Positions 33,622 through 43,374 of a DNA stretch of 64,000 nt are shown here, one piece after another. The stretch is from Locusta migratoria (taxonomy: Eukaryota > Arthropoda > Insecta > Orthoptera > Acrididae), in contig CM048746.1 of assembly GCA_026315105.1 (NCBI GenBank), forward strand, positions 145,558,730 through 145,622,729, written 5' to 3'. Positions within the stretch are counted from its first letter, which is position 1. Every line of letters begins with the position of its first letter. The notes beneath the pieces were generated by a model that saw only the letters and a list, made by a program, of their open reading frames with translations, was not told the origin of the DNA and ran no database searches. A program made the translations under genes and the position numbers.

Positions 33622-34425
33622 CAGGGTGAATCTAAATTCGCGCACTCGGGCTTCCCAGCACGATTCCTCACGTGCCAACAATGAAAAATGTGTCCCACAA
33701 AATTTCATCCCCTGCATATTTCCGCCAGTAAATGGACGTCTCAGACAGAGAGCCGGCCGCGGTGGCCGAGGGGACTAAGGCGCTCCAGTCACGGTCTGCA
33801 CGGCCACTACGGTCGGGGGTTCGAATCCCCCCTCGGGCATGCATATTTGTGCCGTCCTAGTTCGTAAGTAGTTCATAAGTAGTTTGTAAGTTTAGGGTTG
33901 ATGACCCCGTAGTCAATTCCCATAGACTATACAAACATTTGAACATTTGAATCAGACTGAGATGTCTATGTGTTTCATACGTCAGTGTGTTTCATAATTA
34001 CACCAAAAAACTTGTAACAGATGTATTAGGCGTCTTAAGGAACACAATGAGTATGGAAATACATACCCAGAAACTCCATTCATCGACGCTACGGAGAGCC
34101 GAAGTTACAGGCACCAGCTCCTGCTGCAATACCTCCCCTCCAGCAACGTCGACTCTCTGTAGCGTCATTGGATGACGTTTCCCGGCTGTGTTTGTATGCT
34201 CACTTTGTTCCTCAAGACACCTCCCACATCCGCTAGAAGTTTGTTGGTGTAGTAGTGTAATTCTGAAACACACTGACCTATGAAACACACAACCATCTCA
34301 GTCTGAGACGTCCATTTACTGCCTGTAATATGCGCAGTAATAAATTTTGGAACAGACATTTTTTATTGCTAACATGTGAGGAATTGAGCTACGAAGCCCA
34401 AGTGCCCGAATTTAGATTCACCCTG
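33622..34425. mobile_element. Palindromic fold-back element split by a SINE
   Basis: The ends are exact inverted copies for about 19 bp (CAGGGTGAATCTAAATTCG at 33622 and its complement ending 34425). Complementarity continues with modest divergence almost to the centre at about 34105-34150. Without the SINE the element is about 590 bp and nearly all inverted repeat. No ORF of its own. Two further fragments lie at 15345-15496 and 17895-17987. It would need a transposase in trans; the superfamily is unknown. Confidence 0.82.
33752..33951 (+). mobile_element. tRNA-derived SINE (main family, young subfamily)
   Basis: A complete plus-strand copy with the head GCCGGCCGCGGTGGCCGAG, box B GGGTTCGAATCCC, and the body TCCTAGTTCGTAAGTAG shared with copies at 37482 and 44932. 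Imperfect 11-bp target duplication: TCAGACAGAGA at 33741-33751 and TCAGACTGAGA at 33952-33962. It is inserted in the left arm of the fold-back element. Confidence 0.94.
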
Positions 34426-34439
34426 CATATTCTCAGATA

Positions 34440-34556
34440 AGTATAACATGTTTTTAGAAAAAAGTAGATGGACAGAGAGGGAAGGGTTAAGGAGAAGTAC
34501 TAACTCAAGGCTGGAATAAGTAAATAAATAAATACCCGGGCAACGCCGGGAACTAT
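34440..34556 (+). mobile_element. Helitron 3' end
   Basis: A purine-rich stretch (GATGGACAGAGAGGGAAGGG) and TAACTCAAGGCTGGAATAAG are followed by a perfect hairpin: CCCGG at 34535-34539 and CCGGG at 34546-34550. The same wording precedes the Helitron end at 14769. The terminal CTAG here reads CTAT, so it is decayed. Confidence 0.6.
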
Positions 34557-34599
34557 AGGGACCTCATTATGGCCTGGGATACTCATATATCACTGCTAT

Positions 34600-34690
34600 G
34601 AAACTTGATTGATCACCTTATTCTCCGGATCTCAACGCAACCGAAATCTTTCTGTGAGGCTATATAAAAGACGAGGTGCACAGTAATAAC
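34600..34690 (+). pseudogene. Mariner-like transposase C-terminal scrap
   Basis: The reading YSPDLNATEIFL, stop, GYIKDEVH matches the SPDL.P.....LWGY.KD block near the third catalytic acid of mariner transposases. Only about 25 codons remain. Confidence 0.5.
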
Positions 34691-34704
34691 CAGAGAAACA
34701 AGGT

Positions 34705-34815
34705 AGCACAGGTAAAATATAGAGAACTAAAAGTTAGATACAACTTGTAGAAAACTAGGCAGCAGTTGTAATAAGATGGGCAGGAAAGGGACACAATGGC
34801 TGGAAACAGAGTAAT
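34705..34815 (+). mobile_element. LINE B internal fragment
   Basis: About 100 bp (GTAAAATATAGAGAACTAAA ... TTGTAATAAGATGGGCAGG ... CACAATGGCTGGAAACAGAG) matches the RT segment of LINE B around 26318-26425. Confidence 0.6.
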
Positions 34816-34839
34816 TGAACGCAATGGACAGCGTACAGC

Positions 34840-34975
34840 TGAGCTGTACTCAGTCGCTACGGCAGCGGCTCTGTGGCTCTGAGCTGTGAGTTGCACCCCC
34901 ACTAACTAAAGCAGAGCTGGGCAATGAGCGAGCTCGCGCTTGCTCAGTGACCGGCGGCCAGTGCACACGTGACCA
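34840..34975. mobile_element. hAT-like terminal fragment
   Basis: CGCTACGGCAGCGGCTCTG and TGGCTCTGAGCTGTG are near-exact inverted copies of sequence at about 43520-43610 beside the hAT duplication. CAGAGCTGGGCAATGAGCGA resembles the CAG-TGGGCAA terminal repeats of many insect hAT elements. LINE A follows directly. Confidence 0.5.
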
Positions 34976-35252
34976 GCAGCAGCTCTAGATTTTACGGTAA
35001 CCGGCTTCTTAATAGAAGAGACTTATTTACATTTCGCGTGTGCTTTCTTTTGCAGCTCTTTATACTTTAGTATGCTCGCGTGTTTGTTTATTAAGAATCG
35101 CGCTTATTTGTCAGTTCAGTAACTGATTTTTTTTTATTTGTCAGCCCGCGTATATATTTTTCAGATTCGCCGTTAATAAACAGTTCAGCGTTAGGTTTAT
35201 ATTTTGCAAAGCTTACTGCTTATCAAACTACTGTGTCATCTGACGTACTTAC

Positions 35253-36230
35253 TTGGAAGAAACAAAGGGTTTTAGAATGGCTAGGAACTGTGACTGCTGC
35301 GAACGGATGGAGGCAGAGTTGGCGACTCTTCGCTCGCAGCTTCAGGCGGCGTTGGCTTCGCTGGCAACGCTTGAGACTGCGGTGGGTGGGCGCCGCTGTC
35401 GTGGGCCGCTCGCGGGGGTGCAGCAGACGCCCTGTGCGTCTGTTGTGCCCTCCGATCGGCCTGCGGCTGTGGCCAGCCCGCTCACTGCCCGCGAGGAGCT
35501 AGCCCCCCAGTCCGTGGTGGACTGGGAGGTCTCCTCAGCGCGTGTCAGGCGGCGTAAGACTTCCCGAGGGACCGAAGTGGAGGCGTCCCCGGTTAGTCTT
35601 GCCAACAGATTCGAGGCGCTGTCTGTGGCAGGGGATGTTCCTGACGCAGATGGTGTCGCTTGTCCTGTACTCGCCCCTCTGCCTTCAAGATCCGGCCACT
35701 CACAGAGGGTGGGTTTGTTAGTAGTTGGGAGCTCCAACGTTAGGCGGGTAATGGAGCCCCTTAGGAAAATGGCTAGTAGGGAGGGGAAGAATTCCAATGT
35801 GCACTCCGTGTGCATACCGGGGGGAGTCATTCCAGATGTGGAACGGCTCCTTCCGGATGCCATGAAAAGCACAGGGTGCAGCCAGCTGCAGGTGGTGGTT
35901 CATGTCGGGACCAATGATGTGTGTCGCTTTGGATCGGAAGAGATCCTCTCTGGTTTTGAGCGGCTATCAGAAGTGGTTAAGACTGCCAGTCTTGCTTGCA
36001 AGATGAAAGCGGAGCTCACCATCTGCAGCATTGTCGACAGGACTGACTGCGGACCTTTGGTTCAGAGCTGAGTGGAGGGTCTGAATCAGAGGCTCAGACG
36101 GTTCTGCGACCGTGTGGGCTGCAGATTCCTCGACTTGCGCCAAAGGGTGGTGGGTTTTCGGGTTCCGCTAAATAGATCAGGAGTCCACTATACTCAGGAA
36201 GCGGCTACACGGGTAGCGGGGGCTGTGTAG
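35253..36230 (+). pseudogene. LINE A ORF1, SGNH/esterase-like protein with one in-frame TGA
   Basis: The protein starts MEETKGFRMARNCDCCERME, with a heptad-like ELATLRSQLQAALASLATLE stretch that suggests a coiled coil. A linker follows, then an SGNH-hydrolase-like domain: LLVVGSSNVRRV (block I with the Ser), CIPGGVIPDV, and VVVHVGTNDV (GxND block). TGA at 36069-36071 (codon 273) cuts the frame, which otherwise continues to TAG at 36228 through RRFCDRVGCRFLDLRQRV and GVHYTQEAATRVAGAV. The block V His is present, but the usual Asp before it reads Ser. In related LINEs ORF1 binds element RNA; the esterase role is unclear. Upstream ATG 35253 has no near rival in frame. Confidence 0.85.
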
Positions 36231-36339
36231 CGTGGACTGGGCGGTTTTTTTAGGTTAGCTGGCCTCGGGAATACACAAAATGGGTTTCAGTCTCAAAGGG
36301 GGCAGGTCAGACACGGGAAGAAAGCAGACCTAAAAACCA

Positions 36340-37481
36340 TTGGTGTAACAGTTGTAAATTGTCGTAGCTGTGTTGGGAAAATTCCAGAGCTCCAAGCGCT
36401 GATAGAAAGTACTGAGGCACAAATCGCCTGAGATAAATTCGGCCGAATTTTTTTCAAAGGGCCAAATGGTCTTCAGAAATGATAGAATAAATAAAACAGG
36501 GGGTGGCGTGTTTATTGCTGTTACAAACGGTTTATCCTGCAGCGAAATTGAGGCAGATACTTCCTGTGAATTGGTCTGGGTAGAGGTTATACCTGACCAC
36601 CGGAATAAATTAATAATTGGATCTTTTTATCGGCCCCCTGACTCAGACGATGCGGTTGCAGAAAGCTTGAATCATATGTCAAATAGGTATCCAAAGCATA
36701 CTGTTATAATCGGTGGCGACTTTAATTTACCCTCGATATGTTGGCATAATTACGTATTCAAAACCGGGGGCAAATATAAAACATCGTCCGAACTAGTTCT
36801 GAATGCTTTTTCTGAAAACTACTTCGAACAGTTAGTTCATGAACCCACTAGAATAGTACGTGGTTGCGAAAATACTCTTATTCTCCTAGCAACAAATAAT
36901 CCCGAGATAGTAAAGAGCATCAAAACAGATATAGGCATTAGCGAACATAGAGTTGTAGTAGCGAGACTAAATATCGACATTCCCAAATACACAAAAAATA
37001 AACGTAAAATATATCTATTCAATAAAGCAGATAAAAATTCGCTTCACGCTTTCCTGAGTGATAGTCTCCAGTCCTTCAAAACTAAAAATGCGAGTGTAGA
37101 TCAGTTGTGGCTTACTTTCAAAGACATAATATCAGTAGCAATCGAGAGATTTATACCAAATAAATTAATAAAAGAGGAGGCTGACCCCCCGTGGTACACG
37201 AAACAGGTCAGATCACTGTTGCAGAGACAAAGAAAAACGCATGCAAAATTTAAAAAGACACAGAATCCGCAAGACTGGCAATCATTTACTGAAACTCGCA
37301 ACATGGCGCGGACTTCAATGCGAAAAGCCTATATTAGTTTCAACAACGAAATCCTGTCTCGTAATCTTGCAGAAAATCCAAAGAAATTCTGGTCATATGT
37401 GAAGTACACTAGCGGCAAAACACAAACAATACCTTCACTACGCGATATCAATGGTAATACTACCGACGACAGTACTGCTAA
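36340..37481 (+). pseudogene. LINE A ORF2, endonuclease and linker (5' part)
   Basis: Reads VTVVNCRSCVGKIPELQALI, then after a small deletion/frameshift near 36425 INSAEFFSKGQMVFRNDR. The main frame runs from 36466: GGGVFIAV, SFYRPPDS and VIIGGDFNLPSICW (metal-binding GDFN). The SDH box reads SEH (36940-36948). A linker with DPPWYTKQVRSLLQRQRK and NPKKFWSYVKYTSG follows. The frame is interrupted at the codons for STAK by a SINE. The ATG at 36466 is internal to the domain and not the true start. Confidence 0.88.
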
Positions 37482-37681
37482 AGGCCGGCCGCGGTGGCCG
37501 AGGTGACTGAGGCGCTCCAGTCACGGTCAGCACGGCCACTACGGTCGGGGGTTCGAATCCCCCCTCGGGCATGGATATTTGTGCCGTCCTAGTTCGTAAG
37601 TAGTTCATAAGTAGTTTGTAAGTTTAGGGACTGATGACCCCGTAGTTAAGTCCCATAAGCTTAACAAACATTTGAACATTT
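37482..37681 (+). mobile_element. tRNA-derived SINE (main family, young subfamily) inside LINE A ORF2
   Basis: A complete copy between an exact 11-bp duplication, AGTACTGCTAA, at 37471-37481 and 37682-37692. Head GGCCGGCCGCGGTGGCCGAG, box B GGGTTCGAATCCC, and 3' end CTTAACAAACATTTGAACAT. Because the same LINE codons are repeated on both sides, the insertion event is unambiguous. It is nearly identical by eye to the copies at 33752 and 44932. Confidence 0.97.
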
Positions 37682-39229
37682 AGTACTGCTAAGGCAGAAT
37701 TACTAAACACAGCTTTCCGAAATTCTTTCACCAAAGAAGACGAAGTGAACACTCCAGTATTCAATCCAAGAACAGCTGCCAGCATGCAAAACTTAGAAGT
37801 AGATGTTCCTGGAGTAGTAAAACAACTTAAGTCTCTAAACAAAAATAAATCTTCCGGGCCAGATTGTATACCAACTAGATTCGTCTCAGAGTATGCTGAT
37901 GCAATAGCTCCGTACTTAGCTATAATTTACAACAGATCACTCAGCGAAAGATCCGTACCCAAAGACTGGAAAGTTGCCCAAGAGACTCCAATATTCAAGA
38001 AAGGCAATAGGAGTGATCCCCAAAATTACAGGCCTATCTCATTGACGTCGATTTGCAGTAGGATTTTGGAACATATACTTTGTTCGAATATTATGAACTA
38101 CCTCGAAGAGAACGACCTATTAACCAATAGTCAGCACGGATTCAGAAAGTATCACTCTTGCGAAACACAGCTTGCCCTTTATTCATTTGAAGTGTTAAGT
38201 GCCATCGACAAGGGATCTCAAATCGATTCCATATTTCTGGATTTTCGGAAGGCTTTTGATACTGTACCTCACAAGCGGCTTCTAATGAAATTGCGTGCTT
38301 ATGGAATATCTTCCAAATTGTGCGATTGGATTCACGATTTCCTATCAGAAAGGACACAGTTCGTTGTAATTGACGGTAAGTCATCGAGTAAAACAGAAGT
38401 GATATCTGGCGTTCCGCAGGGAAGCATTATAGGTCCCATACTCTTCCTCGATTTAGGAGATAATCTGAATAGCTCCCTTAGACTGTTCGCGGATGATGCT
38501 GTCGTTTATCGGTTAGTGAAGTCAACTCAGGATCAAAAGCAACTGCAAAGCGATTTAGACAAAATTTCTACTTGGTGCGAAAATTGGCAATTGACACTAA
38601 ATAAAGAAAAGTGTGAAGTAATACACATGACCACTAAAAGAAATCCGCTGAACTTCAATTACGCGATAAATCAGTCAAACCTTAAGGTCGTAAATTCTAC
38701 CAAATACCTAGGAGTTACAATTACGAACAACTTTGACTGGAGAGAACACACAGAAAATATTGTGGGGAAGGCGAACCAAAGGTTACGTTTCATTTGCAGA
38801 ACGCTTAGAAGATGCACCAGCTCCACCAAAGAGACTGCCTACATCACACTTGTGCGTCCTCTCCTGGAGTACTGTTGCCCCTTGTGGGACCCTCACCAGG
38901 TGGGACTGACGGAAGATATTGAGGAGGTTCAGAGAAGGACAGCTCGTTTTGTTTTATCACGGGGGGGGGGAAGCGTCACGGAAATGTTGCACGAATTGGG
39001 GTGGAAATCATTAAAAGAAAGACGTTATTCATTGCGGCGTGATCTGTTTGCGAAGTTTCAATCACCGACTTTTAGTTCAGAATGTGAAAATATTTTGCTA
39101 GCACCCACCTACTTAGGGAGACATGACCATCCCAATAAAATAAGAGAAATCAGATCGAAAACGGAACGATTTAGGTGTTCTTTCTTCCCGCGCGCTATTA
39201 GAGAATGGAACGGTAGAGGAAAGTTATGA
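37682..39229 (+). pseudogene. LINE A ORF2, reverse transcriptase (3' part)
   Basis: The frame reopens right after the SINE (AKAELLNTAFRNSF) and runs to TGA at 39227. RT motifs in order: SSGPDCIPTRF, NYRPISLTSICSRILE, HGFRKYHSCETQLAL, FLDFRKAFDTVPHKRL (motif A), GVPQGSIIGPILFL (B'), and LRLFADDAVV (catalytic FADD at 38486-38497). The thumb follows, then a C-terminal region with RPLLEYCCPLWDP and HELGWKSLKERRYSLRRDLF. Between B' and FADD about four residues of the usual LIYIND text are missing. A G10 run at about 38961 is a likely slippage site. It would nick-prime reverse transcription if intact. Confidence 0.92.
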
Positions 39230-39298
39230 AAGTGGTTAATGAACCCTCTGCCAGGCACTTAAATGTAATTTGCAGAGTATCTATGTAGATGTAGATGT

Positions 39299-39707
39299 CG
39301 GAGCCGCCTGCCTGAGCGGGAGCAGAGCCACGTGCAGCTGGCGTCCATCACGTAGTTCCTGCTGAAAAGACTAGATGGAGTTATGCGCAGCCATTGCGCT
39401 AACATAGCTGTAGAAATGCACCTGGCTGAGTGCGTTATAAAATATAAAGGTAATAGTGCAAACTTTTAGTATCCAACTCGAATGAACAGATTCCACTGCT
39501 AGGGGTTTCTCCTGAAAAATGCTATTATGTTTATAAGTAAGTAAATTATAATACTGGAAAATCTTCTCTAAAACGTCCAGCGCCTGCAGCCGAGCCGGCA
39601 AATATCTTATAAAGATAAGAAAGATTTTTTGTTTTGTTTCACAAGACACCGATAACAGTTTTATCTGTTAGTTCGAATTTTGTACTTCAGGGTTTTCGTT
39701 ATAATCT
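39299..39707. other. Unassigned DNA
   Basis: Nothing recognised. A short GC-rich start follows the LINE A tail. Confidence 0.45.
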
Positions 39708-40001
39708 ATGATATTACGTTATGGTACAGTACACTGTGGAGTTGAAATGGCTAGTCTAATCGGCACGGTAACGCGGCATTCTACTTTCCAGTTCAACTCT
39801 AGTTGGGAGTGTGACTACTTGTTCACCGAAAGCGAAGGAGGAGCAAAATGTTTGGTATGTGGTAAAATACTAGGCATAAAAAAGTACTGTTTAGAACGCC
39901 ACTATAGAACACATCACTTCAACCAGTATGAATGTGCAGAAGGTGAAATGCGACTTATTCTTCTTAATAATCTACGAGAGGGAGGAAGTAAAGTAGAGGT
40001 A
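39708..40001 (+). CDS. Candidate exon with BED-type zinc finger (hAT-derived or host gene)
   Basis: The frame gives MASLIGTVTRHSTFQFNSSW (from the second ATG at about 39747), then CDYLFTESEGGAKCLVCGK and LERHYRTHHFNQYECAEGEM. CLVCGK followed by RHYRTHH forms a Cys2-His2 finger of the BED/hAT type, in which an aromatic-rich stretch leads into C-x2-C and H-x4-H. The open frame ends GGSKVE and meets GAG|GTATGT at about 40002, a consensus 5' splice site. After it the frame soon stops. This fits a first coding exon of a hAT transposase or a domesticated hAT gene. hAT C-terminal sequence on the same strand lies about 3 kb downstream (42945-43310). There are no internal stops. A promoter was not identified. 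Confidence 0.5.
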
Positions 40002-40199
40002 TGTATTATAATGCTGTACCTACTTACGAGATAACTTAATCACAGTGTTTTGTTTAATACCGGACTCTCACGGAACTACGTGCACCAGCAAGCATGCAGA
40101 CCTCAAGCGGCAACTAGGATAACTACCGGCCGAGCGCGAACGCTGCTCTTTTTCCGGCCCGAGCCGGAGCGCTGCTCATTGAGCCGATTTGTGCCCCCC

Positions 40200-41470
40200 T
40201 CTGAACCAAAGGAACTAAAGTCAGTTATGTTGTAGACGTGTTTTCCAGCACAGTAACATGTAACCGCAATATCATTATACCAGGCAAAATGGCTTTCACG
40301 AACTACGACCTTTGGAAGTGATGTAAAGGTTCCAGAGACAAACTACGCAATGAACAACATTTTTAGTGCAATGTACAAAACTAAATGTCACTGCAAAACA
40401 AAGTATACACCGAAAAGTAAAAACATTATCCCCAAACTATTGTAATTGCAACGTATTGTTAAAATATCATTGACACGTAGTGGGTCGAGTCGAGTTCTTC
40501 TATCAGAGATCGGGTACCCTACCGTACTGATAATCCGCTCTCTAGCTGCGTTTGAGGCGGGGACACAGTTTTTTGCCAGTACCCCTGTCTTAGGAAGCAG
40601 AGTGATTTTGCGTTTCCACCATTCAAGCGGATCGTCGTCATCACCATCAATTAGTGCCGAATAAAAGTCAACTTCATTGGTGGATTGCGCCTCGCGCATT
40701 TCACAGTCCTGCCATTCCGAAAACATGCAGTTCACGCTTTTGGCTGGTGCACCCGGCTGACATTGTTCAGACGGCCCTAAATAATTATAACACACACATC
40801 ACTGAAACAGAAGGAGCACCATAAATATGTACAGCTGTCTAAAGTAAACAATTGGAACAAGAGGATTAGACTGGCATATTACCCTGCCGATGGAAGAAAG
40901 TGCGGATCCTATATATTGCACAAAAGCTTGCATGCGTTCGTTATTACTTAGATAAGAAAGACTACAGTGGCAGTGGGGGATATATGAATGCTGCAATTGG
41001 ACAAATTCCCGTTAAGGTCTCACTCACATTCGCAGCAGTCACGCACAGGTCCAAAATGCTACGGGAATATGTATTAACGGGGTGTAATAGAGAGAGAGAT
41101 GCACAAACCTAACCTAAAGGGTGTACTTCAATATCGGAGTATTTAAAATCAATATAAAAGACGGACAAAGTATTCCAGGACGTGAGAGTGATAAGAGGAA
41201 TGGATATAAAATATAATCATTTTCTCTTTGAGACGGCAAGTAACACCTATCACTAAACAGGCAATAACAGCCCACAAAATGGGAACAAGAAAGAAACATA
41301 ATGGGAAACGCATTTAGTAAATGATCTTAGCACAGAAACTTTATATTAACCAAGTATAATAATCTATGCCTATCCATAACATATGAGTACACACTATAAA
41401 AAGCGAAACTGAATGGCTATTTCAACTGGATAGCGGGAACAGCTTTCGAAGCACCTGGGAAAGGAAACAA
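40200..41470 (-). mobile_element. hAT-related 3' segment, arm A of an inverted duplication
   Basis: Minus-strand hAT sequence whose inverted copy lies at 42160-43560. Paired marks include GGATCCTATATATTGCACAA / its complement at about 42780, the GAGAGAGATGCACAAA block, and the CCTATCACTAAACAGG / CCTGTTTAGTGGTAG pair. Similarity is clear but broken by small indels. The arm holds the hAT dimerisation-domain pseudogene. Confidence 0.75.
40430..40795 (-). pseudogene. hAT transposase C-terminal dimerisation domain (arm A)
   Basis: Reads NEVDFYSALIDGDDDDPLEW, WKRKITLLPKTGVLAKNCVP, ASNAARERIISTVGYPISDR and RTRLDPLRVNDILTIRCN. This is the DPL.WW...-P.L..LA..-.PASS...ER.FS..G order of the hAT dimerisation region, which joins subunits in the transposase. 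The frame is open from 40795 to 40388. A polypyrimidine/TTTAG acceptor-like site lies just upstream (about 40770). Upstream exons would be in 41500-42100. Confidence 0.82.
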
Positions 41471-41499
41471 TTCCAAAGTAATAGAGTAGCGTACGTCAT

Positions 41500-42100
41500 A
41501 CATTTATTCCTGCTTACCTGGACCCAATCTTTCATCACAGATTTGACGCAGAGAATTTAAAGTCTTATTCCTCTCTGTAAGGGACAACATTTTCAGTTGT
41601 CGGAAGGGAGGGGGGGGGAGCACAAAAATGTTGCTATTCTCTGCAGTGTCTGAAGTTCCACTTTCCCTTCCATGAGACAGAGGCAACACTCTTTGAGCAC
41701 TCGTAGCACCTACAGTAACATAAGATAATACGACAGTTGTACCACCTCGCTAAATACCGGTGACATTACTACTGGTGCTTGCGACTCACTGTAATTTGCA
41801 TTCGCTGGACACGCACCGCATGGTAAAGAGGAAAACAGGATTGGCAATAAGTGAAAGATACGTACCTCTGTGTCGTCAGGCCCTGCTTTGCAACGACTTT
41901 TCAGTTTCTGCAGCCATAACACAACAATCTCAATTGTAGGGTACTTCTCGCCTTCGAGCACGTCAGTTGCTTCTTTGAATGGCTTCAAAAACGTTACGAA
42001 GTCATTAGAGTTCCGTTGTTGTAACCATTTAGTTTCTCAGAGACGCCTTTTGCCGCAAGTGTCTCCACGATTTTGTCGTATTGGCTAACTACAGCATTTA
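41500..42100 (-). pseudogene. hAT transposase middle segment with intron-like borders
   Basis: Minus strand: SQYDKIVETLAAKGVSEKL, then after a frameshift LKPFKEATDVLEGEKYPTIE and VVLWLQKLKSRCKAGPDDTE. LKPF..AT..L.GE.YPT is characteristic of hAT transposases before the C-terminal domain. At GACACAGAG|GTACGT (about 41867) the reading meets a good splice donor. A segment at about 41520-41575 is bordered by CCCTTACAG and CCAG|GTAAGC, like an internal exon. It lies between the inverted arms and is not duplicated. Confidence 0.65.
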
Positions 42101-42353
42101 AATAAGCTATTCCACCTCGTCTCCGTTTCTTGCTTCAGGCCTCTAGTCAGCACCTCGCTCGGTGTTTCCTTTCCCGGGTGCTTCGAAGGCTGTTATTTCG
42201 ATCCAGTTGAACTAGCTATTCAGTTTCGCATTTTGTACTTTACCATACAAGTCATTATACGTAATTAACATAAAGTTTCTATGGTCTTTCTTACTCTCTT
42301 GTTCCTGTTTAGTGGTAGATGTTACTTGCCGTCTTAACAGGTCTACACCATAA

Positions 42354-42446
42354 CATATTTAAGGGGTGAAACGGTCCCTCCAAAATAGGGTAAAATAGAA
42401 AAACCGTGATAACTTAGAGATTAATGAAGCGATTTTAATGATTTTA
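42354..42446 (+). mobile_element. Half copy of the palindromic block at 43570-44205
   Basis: CATATTTAAGGGGTGAAACG, CGGTCCCTCCAAAATAGGG and TGATAACTTAGAGATTAATG match 43739-43835 closely. Sequence switches abruptly to hAT-related DNA at about 42447. Confidence 0.8.
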
Positions 42447-43374
42447 TTGCAATGTACAAAAGTGAAAGTTACCGTACAACAAAGTATACATTCCTCTTGT
42501 CACTCTCAAGCCATGTAATACTTTGTCCGTCTTTTATATTGATATTAAATAAACGATATTGATGTACACCCGTTAGGTTAGTTTTGTGCATCTCTCTCTG
42601 TTGCACCCCGTTAATATATATTCCCGTAGCATTTTGGCACTGTGCGTGGTTGCTGCGCCTCTACCTTTTCCGAGTGAGTCCTTAACTGGAATTTTTCCAA
42701 TTGCAACATTTATATATTCCCCACTTCCACTGTCGTCTTTCGTATCTACATAATAAAGAAAGCATGCAAGCTTTTGTGCAATATATAGGATCCGCGCTTT
42801 CTTCCGTCGTCAGGGTCATATGCCGGTCTAATCAACATATATTCCGTACCTGTTTTAAATCCTCTTATTCAAACTGTTTACTTTACACAGCTGCAAGAAT
42901 TTATGGCGCTCCTTGTGTTTCAGTGATATCTGTGTTGTATTTATTTAGGGCCGTCTGAAGAATGTCACCCGGGTGCACCTGGCAAAAGAATGAAGTCCAC
43001 GTTTTTGGAATGACTGGACTGTGAAATGCGCGAGGCGCAATCCACCAATGACGTGGACCTTTATTTAGCACGAATTGATGGTGATGACGACGATCTGCTT
43101 GAATGGTAGAAACGCAACAGTACTCTCTTTCCTGAGGTAGCTGTATTGGCAAACAGTATTTTGTGTGCCCGCCTCAAATGCACCTAGTGAACGCACTTTC
43201 AGTGCGGCAGGAACCTGTTCTCTGATAGAAGAACTCGACTCGATCTACAACGTGTCAATGATATTTTAACAATACATTGCAATTACAATGCCACTAACGA
43301 ATAGTTTGGGGATATTGTTACTTTTCGATGTATACTTTGTTGTACGGTAACTTTCACTTTTTTACATTGCAATA
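42447..43374. repeat. ~45-bp inverted repeats bounding arm B coding part
   Basis: GTGAAAGTTACCGTACAACA at about 42461-42480, and its neighbours over 42447-42491, are the near-exact complement of 43328-43374. They enclose the arm B dimerisation-domain sequence. Confidence 0.8.
42945..43312 (+). pseudogene. hAT transposase C-terminal dimerisation domain (arm B)
   Basis: Reads NDVDLYLARIDGDDDDLLEW, a stop in place of a Trp codon, KRNSTLFPEVAVLAN, and after a frameshift CAPASNAPSERTFSAAGNLF, then SDRRTRLDLQRVNDILTIHC and a stop after NATNE. Arm B keeps the APSERTFSAAG box better than arm A, but has the stop and the frameshift. It lies on the same strand as the BED-finger ORF. Confidence 0.82.

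Larger units (their letters stand above)
34980..39298 (+). mobile_element. LINE family A (CR1-like), near full length, split by a SINE
   Basis: The most complete element in the window. It has a 5' leader (about 34980-35252), ORF1 with an esterase-like domain (35253-36230), an intergenic spacer, ORF2 (about 36340-39229) with endonuclease and RT, and a short 3' UTR ending in the tail TATCTATGTAGATGTAGATG. An esterase ORF1 and a microsatellite-like tail are typical of CR1/L2-type LINEs. Lesions: a TGA in ORF1, a small deletion near 36425, a SEH change in the endonuclease, a SINE at 37482-37681 and a 4-residue loss in RT. The exact 5' end is uncertain. Confidence 0.9.

Noticed and set aside
33790..33850. 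Possible true tRNA gene (box A and box B present)
   Set aside because: It is the head of a SINE; all such blocks in the window are followed by the SINE body and flanked by target duplications.
35342..35872. 176-codon minus frame
   Set aside because: Antisense shadow of LINE A ORF1.
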